A stretch of 64,000 nt of DNA from Gammaproteobacteria bacterium (GTDB lineage: Bacteria > Pseudomonadota > Gammaproteobacteria > UBA6186 > Azoamicaceae), in assembly GCA_013288135.1 (NCBI GenBank), contig JABDCL010000002.1:1-64000 (forward strand). Direction: 5' to 3'. The position numbers and the translations under genes were made by a program. Numbering within the stretch: position 1 is the stretch's first letter; each line of letters opens with the position of its first letter. A model generated the notes under the pieces. The model was not told where the DNA came from and did not search any database. It worked only from the letters and a program-made list of their open reading frames with translations. Below, piece by piece: positions 36,960 through 46,601 of this stretch.

Positions 36960-37601
36960 ATGACAAGGAAGACAAACAATTTAATCTATTTAATGAGTGG
37001 TTTCATGTTAATCCTGCTCTCAGGACTCTCCGGATGTGCAAAAAAAATACCTTCCGTCGCTTCAAACCAATCTCCTCCTGTTTCCTGGCAAACCAAACAA
37101 AAACAGTTGGCCGCCTTAAAAACTTTTGAAGTCACTGGAAAAGTGGGGTACACCCATGAAAATAAAGGGGGCAGTGCTTCTATCCAATGGCAACAACAAG
37201 GTGATCAATATTTCATTCGCTTATATGGACCCCTCGGCAGTGAGTCCGTAAATATTGAAGGGTATCCCGGACAAATAACCTTAACTCGATCAAATGGGTA
37301 TACAGCATCCGCCAAATCTCCTGAAGCCTTATTGCATAAAGAGCTCCAATGGCAGATCCCCGTTTCTGGATTACAGCATTGGTTAAAGGGTTTACCAGCA
37401 CCAGAAAAGTTAGATGATAAGCCTACATTTGACGATCAAAATCGACTGACTGCATTAGAACAAAAAGGTTGGAAAATAAAATATCTATCCTATATAAATT
37501 TGGGGGGCATCGATATGCCCGAAAAAATTACTTTGGAGAACGGCAGCACTAAACTTAAATTTGTTTTTAAACAATGGGATCTGGGCAACGCTTTCCAATA
37601 A
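36960..37601 (+). CDS. lolB: Outer-membrane lipoprotein LolB
   Basis: 213 aa. Signal peptide with lipobox Cys26 (LSGLSGC). The body has the LolB features of a strand-rich fold: FEVTGKVGYTHENKGGSASIQW, FIRLYGPLGSESVNI, and a late W-containing segment WKIKYLSY. LolB receives lipoproteins from LolA and inserts them in the outer membrane. Normally next to ispE and prs; ispE is not in this window. nth starts 6 bp after the stop. Confidence 0.93.
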   Translation: MTRKTNNLIYLMSGFMLILLSGLSGCAKKIPSVASNQSPPVSWQTKQKQLAALKTFEVTGKVGYTHENKGGSASIQWQQQGDQYFIRLYGPLGSESVNIEGYPGQITLTRSNGYTASAKSPEALLHKELQWQIPVSGLQHWLKGLPAPEKLDDKPTFDDQNRLTALEQKGWKIKYLSYINLGGIDMPEKITLENGSTKLKFVFKQWDLGNAFQ

Positions 37602-37607
37602 AATGAT

Positions 37608-38243
37608 ATGAATGCTTTTAAACGATATGAAATCTTTAAAAGGTTTCAAGATCAACGCCCCCATCCAACCACAGAGTTAAATTACAACACCGATTTTGAA
37701 TTGCTCGTTGCGGTTATTTTATCTGCACAAGCAACCGACGTAAGCGTTAACAAAGCAACTGCAAAACTTTTCCCAATTGCAAACACCCCTAAAAAAATAT
37801 TGGCCTTAGGCGAAGAAAAGCTTAAACAATTTATTAAAACTATTGGGTTATTTAATACCAAAGCCAAGAATATTATTAATGCCTGTGAAATCTTGGTTCA
37901 TCAATTTAATTCTAAAGTTCCAAATACCCGTGAAGCTTTAGAAAGTTTACCAGGGGTTGGACGAAAAACCGCAAATGTTATTTTAAATACTGCTTTTGGT
38001 GAACACACAATTGCTGTTGACACGCACATTTTTCGCGTGTCTAATAGGACCCGCTTAGCAGTTGGGAAGACACCACATGAAGTGGAACTTCAACTGTTAA
38101 AGGTTGTACCAAAGGAATTTCGAAAGGATGCACATCATTGGTTGATCCTTCATGGAAGGTATACCTGCATCGCTCGTAAACCTCGGTGCTCACAATGTAT
38201 TATTCGCGATTTATGCGAATATCCAAATAAAACGGATGTTTAA
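37608..38243 (+). CDS. nth: Endonuclease III
   Basis: 211 aa. Base-excision glycosylase/AP lyase for oxidised pyrimidines. The helix-hairpin-helix LPGVGRKTANVIL contains the catalytic Lys120, and Asp138 is in AVDTHIFRV, the same numbers as in E. coli. The [4Fe-4S] loop is Cys187, Cys194, Cys197, Cys203. Usually the last gene of an rnf operon; here it follows lolB. Confidence 0.98.
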   Translation: MNAFKRYEIFKRFQDQRPHPTTELNYNTDFELLVAVILSAQATDVSVNKATAKLFPIANTPKKILALGEEKLKQFIKTIGLFNTKAKNIINACEILVHQFNSKVPNTREALESLPGVGRKTANVILNTAFGEHTIAVDTHIFRVSNRTRLAVGKTPHEVELQLLKVVPKEFRKDAHHWLILHGRYTCIARKPRCSQCIIRDLCEYPNKTDV

Positions 38244-38253
38244 GGAAGTAGTT

Positions 38254-39033
38254 ATGCCAAATATAGAAGTTCTAGCAACTCGTGCAACAACATTAGCGGG
38301 TGGCTTACAATCAAATCACGATTTACTCAGAAAGAAAATTGTAAAATGGGAGGAAGATGTTAAAGGTATTCAAGAAGCTCTTGAAAAAACTGAAAAAGAA
38401 GCAGCGGCTGAGAGATCCCCTGAAAAAGAATCTGTTGTTACTCAACTCAACAAAAGTTTAACCAAATCTAAAGCAAAACTTGCTGCCTTAGAGAAAAAAT
38501 CAGAGTCTGCGCAAAAAGGCTTAAATGCGTTTCGAAAGAAAGCAGCTAGCATTGAAAAAGGCTTAGGGGGTTTCAAGAAACCCATTACAGAAGGTCATGA
38601 GGATTACCCTCTTTTTAGAGATACAACAGCCCTCTTAAAAACAATTAAAGAATTAATTGCAATGGGGAATGTATCCTTAGAAGGATCAATTCTAAATATT
38701 CAACGCTGTCGCGAGCGTTTCGATAGACTAGAGCTCAATTTAAAATTGAGCAAATCTCAAGAAAGCATGAAAAAATCCAGTAAATCTATTGAAAAAAGAA
38801 TAGAGGCTTTTCGTAAAACTCAGAAAAAGCTCATGGATTTGCCTGCTGCGAATACAACATCCCCTATTCGTGACGACTCAATCACTTTTTTACATCATAT
38901 GAAAAAAGCACTTGCGAGTGACGTTTCGTTATTGGAACTAGCAACCCAGGAAGTATTAACAGTGACACTGGCTGCAGCGAAAGAGGGAGCGATTGTGGTT
39001 AAAGAAGAAAGTAAGGAGCCAAGAGCAGCATAA
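38254..39033 (+). CDS. Coiled-coil protein of unknown function
   Basis: 259 aa from the ATG at 38254 (AAGGAAG upstream); an open stretch upstream lies inside nth. Very rich in Lys, Glu, Ser and Ala, with predicted long helices. Heptad-like charged stretches occupy about 25-115 and 165-205 (KKSSKSIEKRIEAF). No signal peptide, membrane segment or known domain. It starts 10 bp after nth, so it may share that transcript. The composition resembles that of many Legionellales effectors, but nothing in the sequence proves it. Confidence 0.7.
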   Translation: MPNIEVLATRATTLAGGLQSNHDLLRKKIVKWEEDVKGIQEALEKTEKEAAAERSPEKESVVTQLNKSLTKSKAKLAALEKKSESAQKGLNAFRKKAASIEKGLGGFKKPITEGHEDYPLFRDTTALLKTIKELIAMGNVSLEGSILNIQRCRERFDRLELNLKLSKSQESMKKSSKSIEKRIEAFRKTQKKLMDLPAANTTSPIRDDSITFLHHMKKALASDVSLLELATQEVLTVTLAAAKEGAIVVKEESKEPRAA

Positions 39034-39049
39034 TATTGTAGAAAACAAA

Positions 39050-39105
39050 GTCCGTCCCTACAATATGCATGTGGTTACTGTAGGGGCGGACCTCTATGTC
39101 CGCCC
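39050..39105 (+). repeat. TGTAGGGGC hairpin repeat with an inverted fragment
   Basis: A good plus copy at 39079-39105 and a partial minus copy at 39050-39063 (GTCCGTCCCTACA). They lie in the 226-bp gap between the coiled-coil and LssY-like genes; nothing else is seen there. Confidence 0.75.
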
Positions 39106-39259
39106 AAACATCAAAATAGAAGATAATGTTGTAGAAACAGGGACTCCCCCAAAAACTAAAATATAAGGGGATTTTTAAATTTTCTTAAATCCGTTACACT
39201 ACTACACTATAAAAAATGATCTATTTTTTCTTCATTCACTTAAGAAAGTTGATTAAATT

Positions 39260-41266
39260 ATGCATGAATCTATAGAACCTATTCTTCAATGGATTGGCCA
39301 ACACCCAACCTGGTCAGGGATTGCTGTATTTTTAATATCACTCTCGGAATCATTGGCAATCGTTGGCTTAGTGGTCCCAGGGGTTGTGATGATGACAGCC
39401 ATTGGCGGCATGATTGGCGCAGGTATTTTACCTGCCTGGGAAACTATGGGCTGGGCAATTCTCGGTGCAATTGCCGGTGATGGGATAAGTTACTGGCTGG
39501 GATTTCATTATCACGCCCATCTCAGAGATTTTTGGCCATTCAGTCGATATCCTCAGTTACTAGCCCGCGGTGAAAACTTTTTTAAACACCATGGCGGGAA
39601 AAGTATTATCTTAGGGCGTTTTATTGGTCCTGTTCGACCGATGATTCCAGTGATTGCCGGCATGATGGATATGCCACCTCGCAAATTCTTATTCTTTAAT
39701 ATTGCATCTGCCATTGTCTGGGCCCCTCTTTATAGTCTTCCTGGAATACTCATTGGTGTTTCTTTAGGGACACTCTCTCCGCATGTTGCAAGCCGAGTCG
39801 GATTATTTATATTACTCATCTTATTAGCACTTTGGATTCTGTACGCTTTTGTATTAAAAATTATTTCTTGGATCACCCATATCATCGCAAAAGCACTCAG
39901 TCATAGTTGGCATCATTGGCAACAATCTAAACAATTGCCGTGGTTACATCATGCACTCAAAACCGCTCAAGGCACTGAAGGGGGCCAATTAGGCACCGCA
40001 ATACTTTTTATACTGACCCTAACAGGCTTTTGCTTAACTTTATCGAATGTTCTGAATGCCGATGGAATGACTTATTGGAATGAACCGGTTTATCAAGCAT
40101 TACGAGCGCTGTATTCAGATCAACTGGTCAATTGGGTTGCCCTATTTACAGGCTTAGGCGAACAACGTGTTTTAGCGCCGGTAATCGGCATTGTTGGACT
40201 TTGGTTACTCTGGCGACATCGCATTACAGCAGCACTCTGTTGGTGTGGCACCATTGGTTTGGGTATTGCCACTGGATTTCTTTTAAAAATGCTCATTGAT
40301 AGCCCAAGACCCGAAGGCTTAATCCATTTATCCAATGAACACTCATTTCCCAGTGGACACGTTTTGGCTGCTACTTTAACTTATGGACTTGCCGCTGCTA
40401 TTATCCAACACAGTTTACCAAACCATCGCCGTTGGATACCTTGGGCGATTACCATTCCCCTTGTTTTTTTCATTGCTTTATCAAGATTATATTTAGGGCT
40501 GCATTGGTTTTCTGATATTATTGGCAGTCTAACATTGGCAATCGCTTTTATATCACTGGGCATGTTACTTTATCGCCGCTTTGAACATCGATTACCCCCC
40601 GCTCGACTGATATTAATGCCCGGAATACTGACTCTTTGTATCACAATCAGTGTTTACAGCATGTTTTTTTATCCAAAAATCCGCGCTGAATTAGGGCGTC
40701 AATGGAACACCCAAATCTTAGTCGCTGAAGATTGGTGGCAAGGAAAAAATATTTCTGACTTACTCTATAGAAATGGTGCAGTGAAACGATATGCCACTGT
40801 TTTTGATGTGCAGTGGCTAGACTCATTAGATACCATTCGACTATTTTTAGAACACAATCATTGGAAACCCGTACCTAAACTCACTTTTGGTTCCAGTGTC
40901 ATGATGCTCGCGAATAATCCTGAACCAGATATTCTACCGGTCATGCCTAAATTTCACCAAGACAGACTCCCTGTATTAGTCATGGAAAAATCTTTACCCA
41001 ATCATTCAAGACTTCTACTTCAACTATGGCAATCCGATTATTTAACTGCCGATGGCACTTCTCTTTGGGTGGGCACTTTACGACGAGAAGTCATGAAACA
41101 TCCAATACCATTGACTTCTGTCTATCGAGAAGAGATTGCTGATGGTGATTCTTTAGATCCCTTAGTACAAGACTTAAAACACGCACCTAATTTTCGCTAT
41201 CGCGTATTGAATGCTGAACGCTCCAAAATCATATTTATCAAAAAAGGCAATGGTGTCAAATCTTGA
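39260..41266 (+). CDS. LssY-like DedA/PAP2 fusion membrane protein
   Basis: 668 aa in three parts. A DedA/SNARE-associated domain (about 1-205) contains GRFIGPVRPMIPVIAGMM. A PAP2 phosphatase domain (about 285-450) has all three motifs: KMLIDSPRP, FPSGH and SRLYLGLHWFSD. The last third (about 470-660) resembles LssY C-terminal domains of Legionella. It probably dephosphorylates an undecaprenyl or phospholipid phosphate at the inner membrane. The last codons, NGVKS and the stop, come from a 30-bp repeat that also ends pfp. Confidence 0.9.
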   Translation: MHESIEPILQWIGQHPTWSGIAVFLISLSESLAIVGLVVPGVVMMTAIGGMIGAGILPAWETMGWAILGAIAGDGISYWLGFHYHAHLRDFWPFSRYPQLLARGENFFKHHGGKSIILGRFIGPVRPMIPVIAGMMDMPPRKFLFFNIASAIVWAPLYSLPGILIGVSLGTLSPHVASRVGLFILLILLALWILYAFVLKIISWITHIIAKALSHSWHHWQQSKQLPWLHHALKTAQGTEGGQLGTAILFILTLTGFCLTLSNVLNADGMTYWNEPVYQALRALYSDQLVNWVALFTGLGEQRVLAPVIGIVGLWLLWRHRITAALCWCGTIGLGIATGFLLKMLIDSPRPEGLIHLSNEHSFPSGHVLAATLTYGLAAAIIQHSLPNHRRWIPWAITIPLVFFIALSRLYLGLHWFSDIIGSLTLAIAFISLGMLLYRRFEHRLPPARLILMPGILTLCITISVYSMFFYPKIRAELGRQWNTQILVAEDWWQGKNISDLLYRNGAVKRYATVFDVQWLDSLDTIRLFLEHNHWKPVPKLTFGSSVMMLANNPEPDILPVMPKFHQDRLPVLVMEKSLPNHSRLLLQLWQSDYLTADGTSLWVGTLRREVMKHPIPLTSVYREEIADGDSLDPLVQDLKHAPNFRYRVLNAERSKIIFIKKGNGVKS

Positions 41267-41277
41267 CATTGGACATC
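41248..41277 (+). repeat. 30-bp CAATGGTGTC repeat, copy 1
   Basis: CAATGGTGTCAAATCTTGAC plus ATTGGACATC. Its core TGTCAA-ATC-TTGACA is palindromic. Identical to 43953-43982 and, over 29 of 30 bases, to the reverse complement of 44012-44041. Confidence 0.9.
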
Positions 41278-41282
41278 TTCAC

Positions 41283-42641
41283 CTACCGACTTTTTAATCT
41301 CTCTAATAATTGATTTTGTATGCCACCAAAACCGCCATTACTCATAAATATGACATGAGCTCCCGCAGGTGTACTTTCCGCTAATATTGACAATAGCTGT
41401 TCATGCTCAGAATACACACCCCCGGCTTTTTTGGAGGATTTAAATTCCTGATTCACATCCCAAGTGGTATCAGGAGATTTAAAGAAATACACTTCATCTG
41501 CACCTTCAACTGCGGGTGCCAAATGATGTTGATGATGCCCTGCCCGCATAGTATTCGATCGAATATCCAACACCACAATGATTTTTGCCTTCCCAACTTT
41601 GGCTCTTAATCCTACCAAGGTTGTTCGGATGGCCGTCGGATGATGGGCAAAATCATCGTACACAGTAATACCATCGTATTCTCCTTTGATTTCTAATCGT
41701 CGTTTTACACTTTCAAAAGAACACAAAGCTTCAATGGCAAGAGCGGGTTCAATACCCACATGACAAGCTGCCCGAATAGCTGCTAAAGCATTCATCATAT
41801 TATGATGTCCTAATAATTTCCAATGAACTTCTCCCAATAATTGTGCGGAATTATCAGATGAATACACTGCAAAATGATCACCTGATGTAGAATCTATCCC
41901 ACGCACTTCATCATCGCGCATATACTCTACTGTCGTCCAACATCCTTTTTTTAAGACATCTTTTACATTGTCATCTGAATTTGGTGCAACAATTAAACCA
42001 GAACCAGGAACAATGCGTACTAAATGATGAAATTGAAGTTTAATAGCATCTAAATTAGGGAAAATATCGGCATGATCAAATTCAATATTATTAATGATTA
42101 AAGTTTTAGGGCGATAATGAACAAACTTCGATCGCTTATCAAAAAAAGCACTATCATATTCATCTGCTTCAACCACAAAATATTTGCCGCCCCCCAATCG
42201 CGCTGAAATTCCAAAATTATTAGGCACACCCCCAATTAAAAATCCAGGGTTTAAACCCGCATATTCCAAAATCCAAGCAACCATGCTAGATGTTGTTGTT
42301 TTACCATGTGTGCCCGACACCGCTATAACATGCTTTCCTGCTAATACATATTTTGCTAACCATTCAGGACCCGAAATATAAGGTAAGCCTTGATCTAACA
42401 TTGCCTCAATTACCGGCATCCCGCGTCGCATCACATTACCCACAACCACAACATCTGATTTTGGAGTAAGTTGTTCTGCCTCATACCCTTCTGTAATTTG
42501 AATGTTGAGATCAGCAAGCTGAGTACTCATGGGTGGATATACTTGAGTATCAGAACCTGAGACGGTATCATTAAGTTCAGAAGCTAACACTGCCAAACCA
42601 CCCATAAATGTGCCGCAAATTCCTAATATATGTGTATGCAT
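41283..42641 (-). CDS. mpl: UDP-MurNAc:L-Ala-gamma-D-Glu-meso-DAP ligase
   Basis: 452 aa Mur-ligase family enzyme that recycles murein tripeptide. ATP loop SGTHGKTTTSSM, substrate motif GVPNNFGISARLG, EADEYDSAFFDKRSKF typical of Mpl rather than MurC, and YDDFAHHPTAI. It shows that the cell recycles meso-DAP peptidoglycan. Convergent with the LssY-like gene, only about 16 bp apart. Confidence 0.96.
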   Translation of the reverse strand: MHTHILGICGTFMGGLAVLASELNDTVSGSDTQVYPPMSTQLADLNIQITEGYEAEQLTPKSDVVVVGNVMRRGMPVIEAMLDQGLPYISGPEWLAKYVLAGKHVIAVSGTHGKTTTSSMVAWILEYAGLNPGFLIGGVPNNFGISARLGGGKYFVVEADEYDSAFFDKRSKFVHYRPKTLIINNIEFDHADIFPNLDAIKLQFHHLVRIVPGSGLIVAPNSDDNVKDVLKKGCWTTVEYMRDDEVRGIDSTSGDHFAVYSSDNSAQLLGEVHWKLLGHHNMMNALAAIRAACHVGIEPALAIEALCSFESVKRRLEIKGEYDGITVYDDFAHHPTAIRTTLVGLRAKVGKAKIIVVLDIRSNTMRAGHHQHHLAPAVEGADEVYFFKSPDTTWDVNQEFKSSKKAGGVYSEHEQLLSILAESTPAGAHVIFMSNGGFGGIQNQLLERLKSR

Positions 42642-42670
42642 AAATTTTCACTCACTTCGTGTAAAATTAG

Positions 42671-42716
42671 AATTAAGGGGTCAGACCCCGGGTTACCGGG
42701 GTCTGACCCCTTAATT
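42671..42716. repeat. 46-bp perfect hairpin upstream of pfp
   Basis: Arms of 21 bp (AATTAAGGGGTCAGACCCCGG and its reverse complement, 42671-42691 and 42696-42716) around a GTTA loop. It ends one base before the pfp ribosome binding site AGGAGA. Confidence 0.9.
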
Positions 42717-42729
42717 AGGAGAAAAACGC

Positions 42730-43971
42730 ATGGTTGCCAAAAATGCATTATACGCTCAATCTGGTGGTGTAACCGCTGTTATTAATGCCTCCGCCTGTGG
42801 GCTCATTGAAACTGCGCGTCTTCACACCGATACTATCGCAAATGTGTTTGCCGGCCGCAATGGGATCATTGGGATCTTAACAGAAGATTTAATCGACACT
42901 TCCTTTGAAACCAAAGAAGACATCGCTGCTTTAAAATACACTCCCGGAGGTGCCTTTGGATCTTGCCGCTATAAACTCAAAAGTCCAGAAGAAAATAAAG
43001 CAGACTATGAACGCATTTTTCGTGTTTTTGAAGCCCACAATATTGGCTATTTTTTTTATAATGGCGGTGGGGACTCCCAAGATACAGCGTATAAAATATC
43101 TCAAGTCAGCAAAGAGAGAGGTTACCCCTTAATTTGTATTGGGATCCCCAAAACCATTGATAATGATATCCCTTTCACCGATTCTTGCCCAGGATTTGGT
43201 TCGGTTGCTAAATATGTCGCTATTTCTATCCGAGAAGCAGGCCTCGATGTTGCCTCTATGGCCAGCTCTTCCACCAAAGTATTTATCTTAGAAGTGATGG
43301 GAAGACATGCGGGCTGGATTGCAGCAGCCAGCGGTTTAGCGAAAGAACAAGAAGGACAAGCCCCTCATCTTATTTTATTTCCAGAAATTCCCTTTGATGA
43401 AACGGTGTTCTGCCAACACGTTCAAAAAACTGTCGAACGTTTTGGATATTGTGCAATGGTGGTTTCTGAAGGAGTAAAATATGCCAATGGAAATTTTTTA
43501 TCTGAGAGTGGACTTAAAGATGCATTTGGTCATGCACAATTAGGCGGTGTCGCACCAACACTCGCACAAATGATTAAAAAGAATTTAGGCCTTAAATATC
43601 ATTGGGCAGTGTCTGATTATCTCCAACGTTCAGCGCGTCATATTGCATCTCAAGTGGACGTTGATCAAGCCTATGCCTTAGGCAAAGCTGCGGTTGAATT
43701 TGCACTACAAGGTAAAAATGCAATCATGCCTATCATTGAACGCAAAAGTAATTCGCCCTATCGTTGGGAAATCGGTGAAATAGAATTACACAAAGTTGCC
43801 AATCAAGAAAAGAAAATGCCTCGAGATTTTATATCACAAGACGGATTTGGCATTACTCAAGCTTGCCGTGATTATATTACTCCCTTGATCCAAGGCGAAG
43901 CGTATCCGCCGTATAGGAATGGTCTTCCGAATTATGTTACTTTAAAAAATGTCAATGGTGTCAAATCTTGA
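42730..43971 (+). CDS. pfp: 6-phosphofructokinase, pyrophosphate-type family
   Basis: 413 aa. Interconverts fructose 6-phosphate and fructose 1,6-bisphosphate. GGGDSQDTAYK near 115-125 has Asp after GGG, the position that favours PPi over ATP. GIPKTIDNDIPFTDSCPGFGS and EVMGRHAGWIA are family motifs. AGGAGA precedes the ATG, directly after a 46-bp hairpin. The C-terminal NGVKS and stop are from the 30-bp repeat shared with the LssY-like gene. Phosphoryl donor is inferred from motif only. Confidence 0.93.
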   Translation: MVAKNALYAQSGGVTAVINASACGLIETARLHTDTIANVFAGRNGIIGILTEDLIDTSFETKEDIAALKYTPGGAFGSCRYKLKSPEENKADYERIFRVFEAHNIGYFFYNGGGDSQDTAYKISQVSKERGYPLICIGIPKTIDNDIPFTDSCPGFGSVAKYVAISIREAGLDVASMASSSTKVFILEVMGRHAGWIAAASGLAKEQEGQAPHLILFPEIPFDETVFCQHVQKTVERFGYCAMVVSEGVKYANGNFLSESGLKDAFGHAQLGGVAPTLAQMIKKNLGLKYHWAVSDYLQRSARHIASQVDVDQAYALGKAAVEFALQGKNAIMPIIERKSNSPYRWEIGEIELHKVANQEKKMPRDFISQDGFGITQACRDYITPLIQGEAYPPYRNGLPNYVTLKNVNGVKS

Positions 43972-44041
43972 CATTGGACATCGCATAAAGAAACAATAAA
44001 AATCTCTTAGCAATGTCCAATGTCAAGATTTGACACCATTG
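43953..44041. repeat. Inverted pair of the 30-bp CAATGGTGTC repeat
   Basis: Plus copy at 43953-43982 and minus copy at 44012-44041, with 29 bp between. They could form a 29-bp perfect stem between convergent pfp and pnp and may act as a two-way terminator, though no T-run follows. Confidence 0.88.
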
Positions 44042-44044
44042 CTG

Positions 44045-46138
44045 TTATGCTGACGACACTTCTTTCATGCTGAGACGAACTCTGCCTTGTCTATCAATTT
44101 CCAGCACTTTAACTTTAACAACTTGCCCTTCACTTAATACATCCGTGACATTGGCAATACGTTGATCAGAAATTTGTGAGATGTGAACCAACCCATCCTT
44201 GCCGGGTAAAAAGTTAACGAAAGCACCAAAATCTGCGATACGCACTACTTTGCCTTCATACACTTGACCGACTTCAATTTCAGCAGTAATCAATTCAATG
44301 CGACGACGCACTTCCATTCCCGCTGCTTTATCTACAGATGCAACCTGAACAGTGCCATCATCTTGAATATCAATACTGGCGCCAGTTTCTTCGGTTAATG
44401 CACGAATGGTCACGCCCCCTTTACCAATGATATCCCGAATTTTGTCGGGATTAACACGGAAGGTAAAGATTTGCGGCGCAAAATCAGATAACTGCGTTCT
44501 CGGCGCTGCAATTGCTTGATTCATGACATTTAAAATATGTAAGCGACCTTCTTTAGCTTGTTCTAAAGATGTTCTGATAATTTCTTCGGTAATCCCATCA
44601 ATTTTAATATCCATTTGTAAGGCAGTGATCCCTTTAGTGGTTCCTGCAACTTTAAAATCCATATCGCCTAAATGATCTTCATCACCTAAGATATCCGTTA
44701 GGACTGCATACTGTGACCCTTCTTTAATCAATCCCATCGCAATACCCGCTACCGCAGCTTTGAGCGGTACACCTGCATCCATCAAGGCAAGACTGGTACC
44801 ACACACTGTCGCCATAGAACTGGAGCCGTTAGACTCTGTAATTTCTGAGACAATACGAAGTACATAAGGAAATTCATCTTCTTTTGGTAACATGGCAACA
44901 ATACTGCGTTTTGCTAAACGACCATGTCCAATCTCACGTCGTTTAGGACTGCCCACCATGCCAACTTCTCCAACCGAATAGGGAGGGAAATTATAGTGCA
45001 ACATAAACGTATCTTTATATTCACCCAAAGGGCTATCGATCACTTGTGCATCTCGACCTGTTCCTAAAGTTACCACCACAATGGCTTGCGTTTCTCCACG
45101 CGTAAATAAAGCAGAGCCATGCGCCCTGGGTAATAATCCTGTGGTCACTGTAATGGGACGAACTGTTTTAGTATCTCGTCCATCAATACGTTTTTGACCC
45201 GCTAAAATATTGCCTCTTACAATAGAACTATCTAAGCCTTCCAAAATTTTCTTAATTGCATCCGGAGAAGCACCCATTACATTTTGTTCACTTTGACCAA
45301 AAGTCTCCATTGCTTTTGTTTGAATTTCTTTAAGACGAGTCTGTCTTACTAATTTATCCTGAATTTGATAAGCCGCTGTAATCTCACCTTGAAAAGTCGT
45401 TTTGATTTGTTTGGCTAAAGCTTCGTTTTCAACGGGTGCTGACCAAACCCAAGAGGGCTTTCCAGCTTCTTTCACTAATTCATGAATTAATTGAATCACG
45501 GCTTGGAATTGCTGATGACCAAACATCACCGCACCCAACATGACAGATTCTGATAACTCATGAGCTTCAGATTCCACCATCAATACTGAAGATTCGGTAC
45601 CAGCAATCACTAAATCTAATGCAGAGTCTCTTAACTCTTCTTGAGTAGGATTCAATAAATAACGCCCATCTTGATACCCTACACGAGCTGCACCCATTGG
45701 TCCCTTAAAGGGGATCCCGGACAACGCCATCGCCGCTGAAGCACCAATCATGGCGGGTATATCAGAATCAATTTCTGGATTAAGGGATAAAACAGTTGCA
45801 ACCACTTGAACTTCATTGCCAAAACCTTCAGGGAATAAAGGTCGTAACGGTCTATCAATCAATCGCGAAATTAAGATTTCTCGCTCGCTTGGACGCCCTT
45901 CTCGTCTAAAAAATCCTCCTGGAATTTTACCTGCCGCATATGAGCGCTCTTGGTAATCTACGCGAAGAGGCACAAAATCTTTGATTTGTGTGGGATCATT
46001 AATACCAACAACCGTTACCAAAACAGTTGTATCATCCAAACTGACTATCACTGCAGCATTCGCTTGCCGTGCAACAACCCCTGTTTCCAAAACCAATGTA
46101 TGGTTACCAAACTGAATGGTCTTTCTAATTCCTGCCAC
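44045..46138 (-). CDS. pnp: Polynucleotide phosphorylase
   Basis: 697 aa, full length. Two RNase PH domains separated by a helical domain, with [27 protein letters not shown]-type signatures (key part [13 protein letters not shown]). Then a KH domain ([18 protein letters not shown]) and an S1 domain ([19 protein letters not shown]). It degrades mRNA 3' to 5' in the degradosome. It follows rpsO by 32 bp, the conserved order; in E. coli the pnp leader is autoregulated. Confidence 0.98.
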   Translation of the reverse strand: MAGIRKTIQFGNHTLVLETGVVARQANAAVIVSLDDTTVLVTVVGINDPTQIKDFVPLRVDYQERSYAAGKIPGGFFRREGRPSEREILISRLIDRPLRPLFPEGFGNEVQVVATVLSLNPEIDSDIPAMIGASAAMALSGIPFKGPMGAARVGYQDGRYLLNPTQEELRDSALDLVIAGTESSVLMVESEAHELSESVMLGAVMFGHQQFQAVIQLIHELVKEAGKPSWVWSAPVENEALAKQIKTTFQGEITAAYQIQDKLVRQTRLKEIQTKAMETFGQSEQNVMGASPDAIKKILEGLDSSIVRGNILAGQKRIDGRDTKTVRPITVTTGLLPRAHGSALFTRGETQAIVVVTLGTGRDAQVIDSPLGEYKDTFMLHYNFPPYSVGEVGMVGSPKRREIGHGRLAKRSIVAMLPKEDEFPYVLRIVSEITESNGSSSMATVCGTSLALMDAGVPLKAAVAGIAMGLIKEGSQYAVLTDILGDEDHLGDMDFKVAGTTKGITALQMDIKIDGITEEIIRTSLEQAKEGRLHILNVMNQAIAAPRTQLSDFAPQIFTFRVNPDKIRDIIGKGGVTIRALTEETGASIDIQDDGTVQVASVDKAAGMEVRRRIELITAEIEVGQVYEGKVVRIADFGAFVNFLPGKDGLVHISQISDQRIANVTDVLSEGQVVKVKVLEIDRQGRVRLSMKEVSSA

Positions 46139-46170
46139 GTATTAACCCCTAAACTATAACAATTATCAAA

Positions 46171-46440
46171 TTATCGACGGATCCCTAATTCCTGAATTAA
46201 AGCAGTATAACGTGCTAAATCCGATCGCTTTAAAAAGTCTAATAATTTACGACGTTGGCTCACCATATTGATTAACCCCCGACGAGAATGAAAATCTTTT
46301 TTATGTACTTTCAAGTGTTCTGTTAACGAACTGATTTGTGCAGACAACAAAGCCACTTGGACTGCAGGTGAACCTGTATCCCCAAGCGCAAGTTGAAATT
46401 TTTTAACAATACCGGCCTTCATTTCGGTGGTGACTGTCAT
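46171..46440 (-). CDS. rpsO: 30S ribosomal protein S15
   Basis: 89 aa, standard length. Four-helix S15 with [33 protein letters not shown] and [10 protein letters not shown], the 16S rRNA contact region. AAAGGAG lies upstream of the ATG. Pairs with pnp downstream. The 161-bp gap towards truB has a GGGCCGGCCC palindrome near 46578 and is otherwise featureless. Confidence 0.99.
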   Translation of the reverse strand: MTVTTEMKAGIVKKFQLALGDTGSPAVQVALLSAQISSLTEHLKVHKKDFHSRRGLINMVSQRRKLLDFLKRSDLARYTALIQELGIRR

Positions 46441-46601
46441 GGAAAAACTCCTTTACTAAACAATAACTTAAAACTAATTAGTTAAAAAGTAAACTAATTA
46501 CTTTATTTTCTATAAACAAAACTAAAGAAAAGAGAGGTAGAGTAACATACCTATATGTTCCCAGCAACTCTTGACTGGGCCGGCCCATTCTCAATGGTGT
46601 G

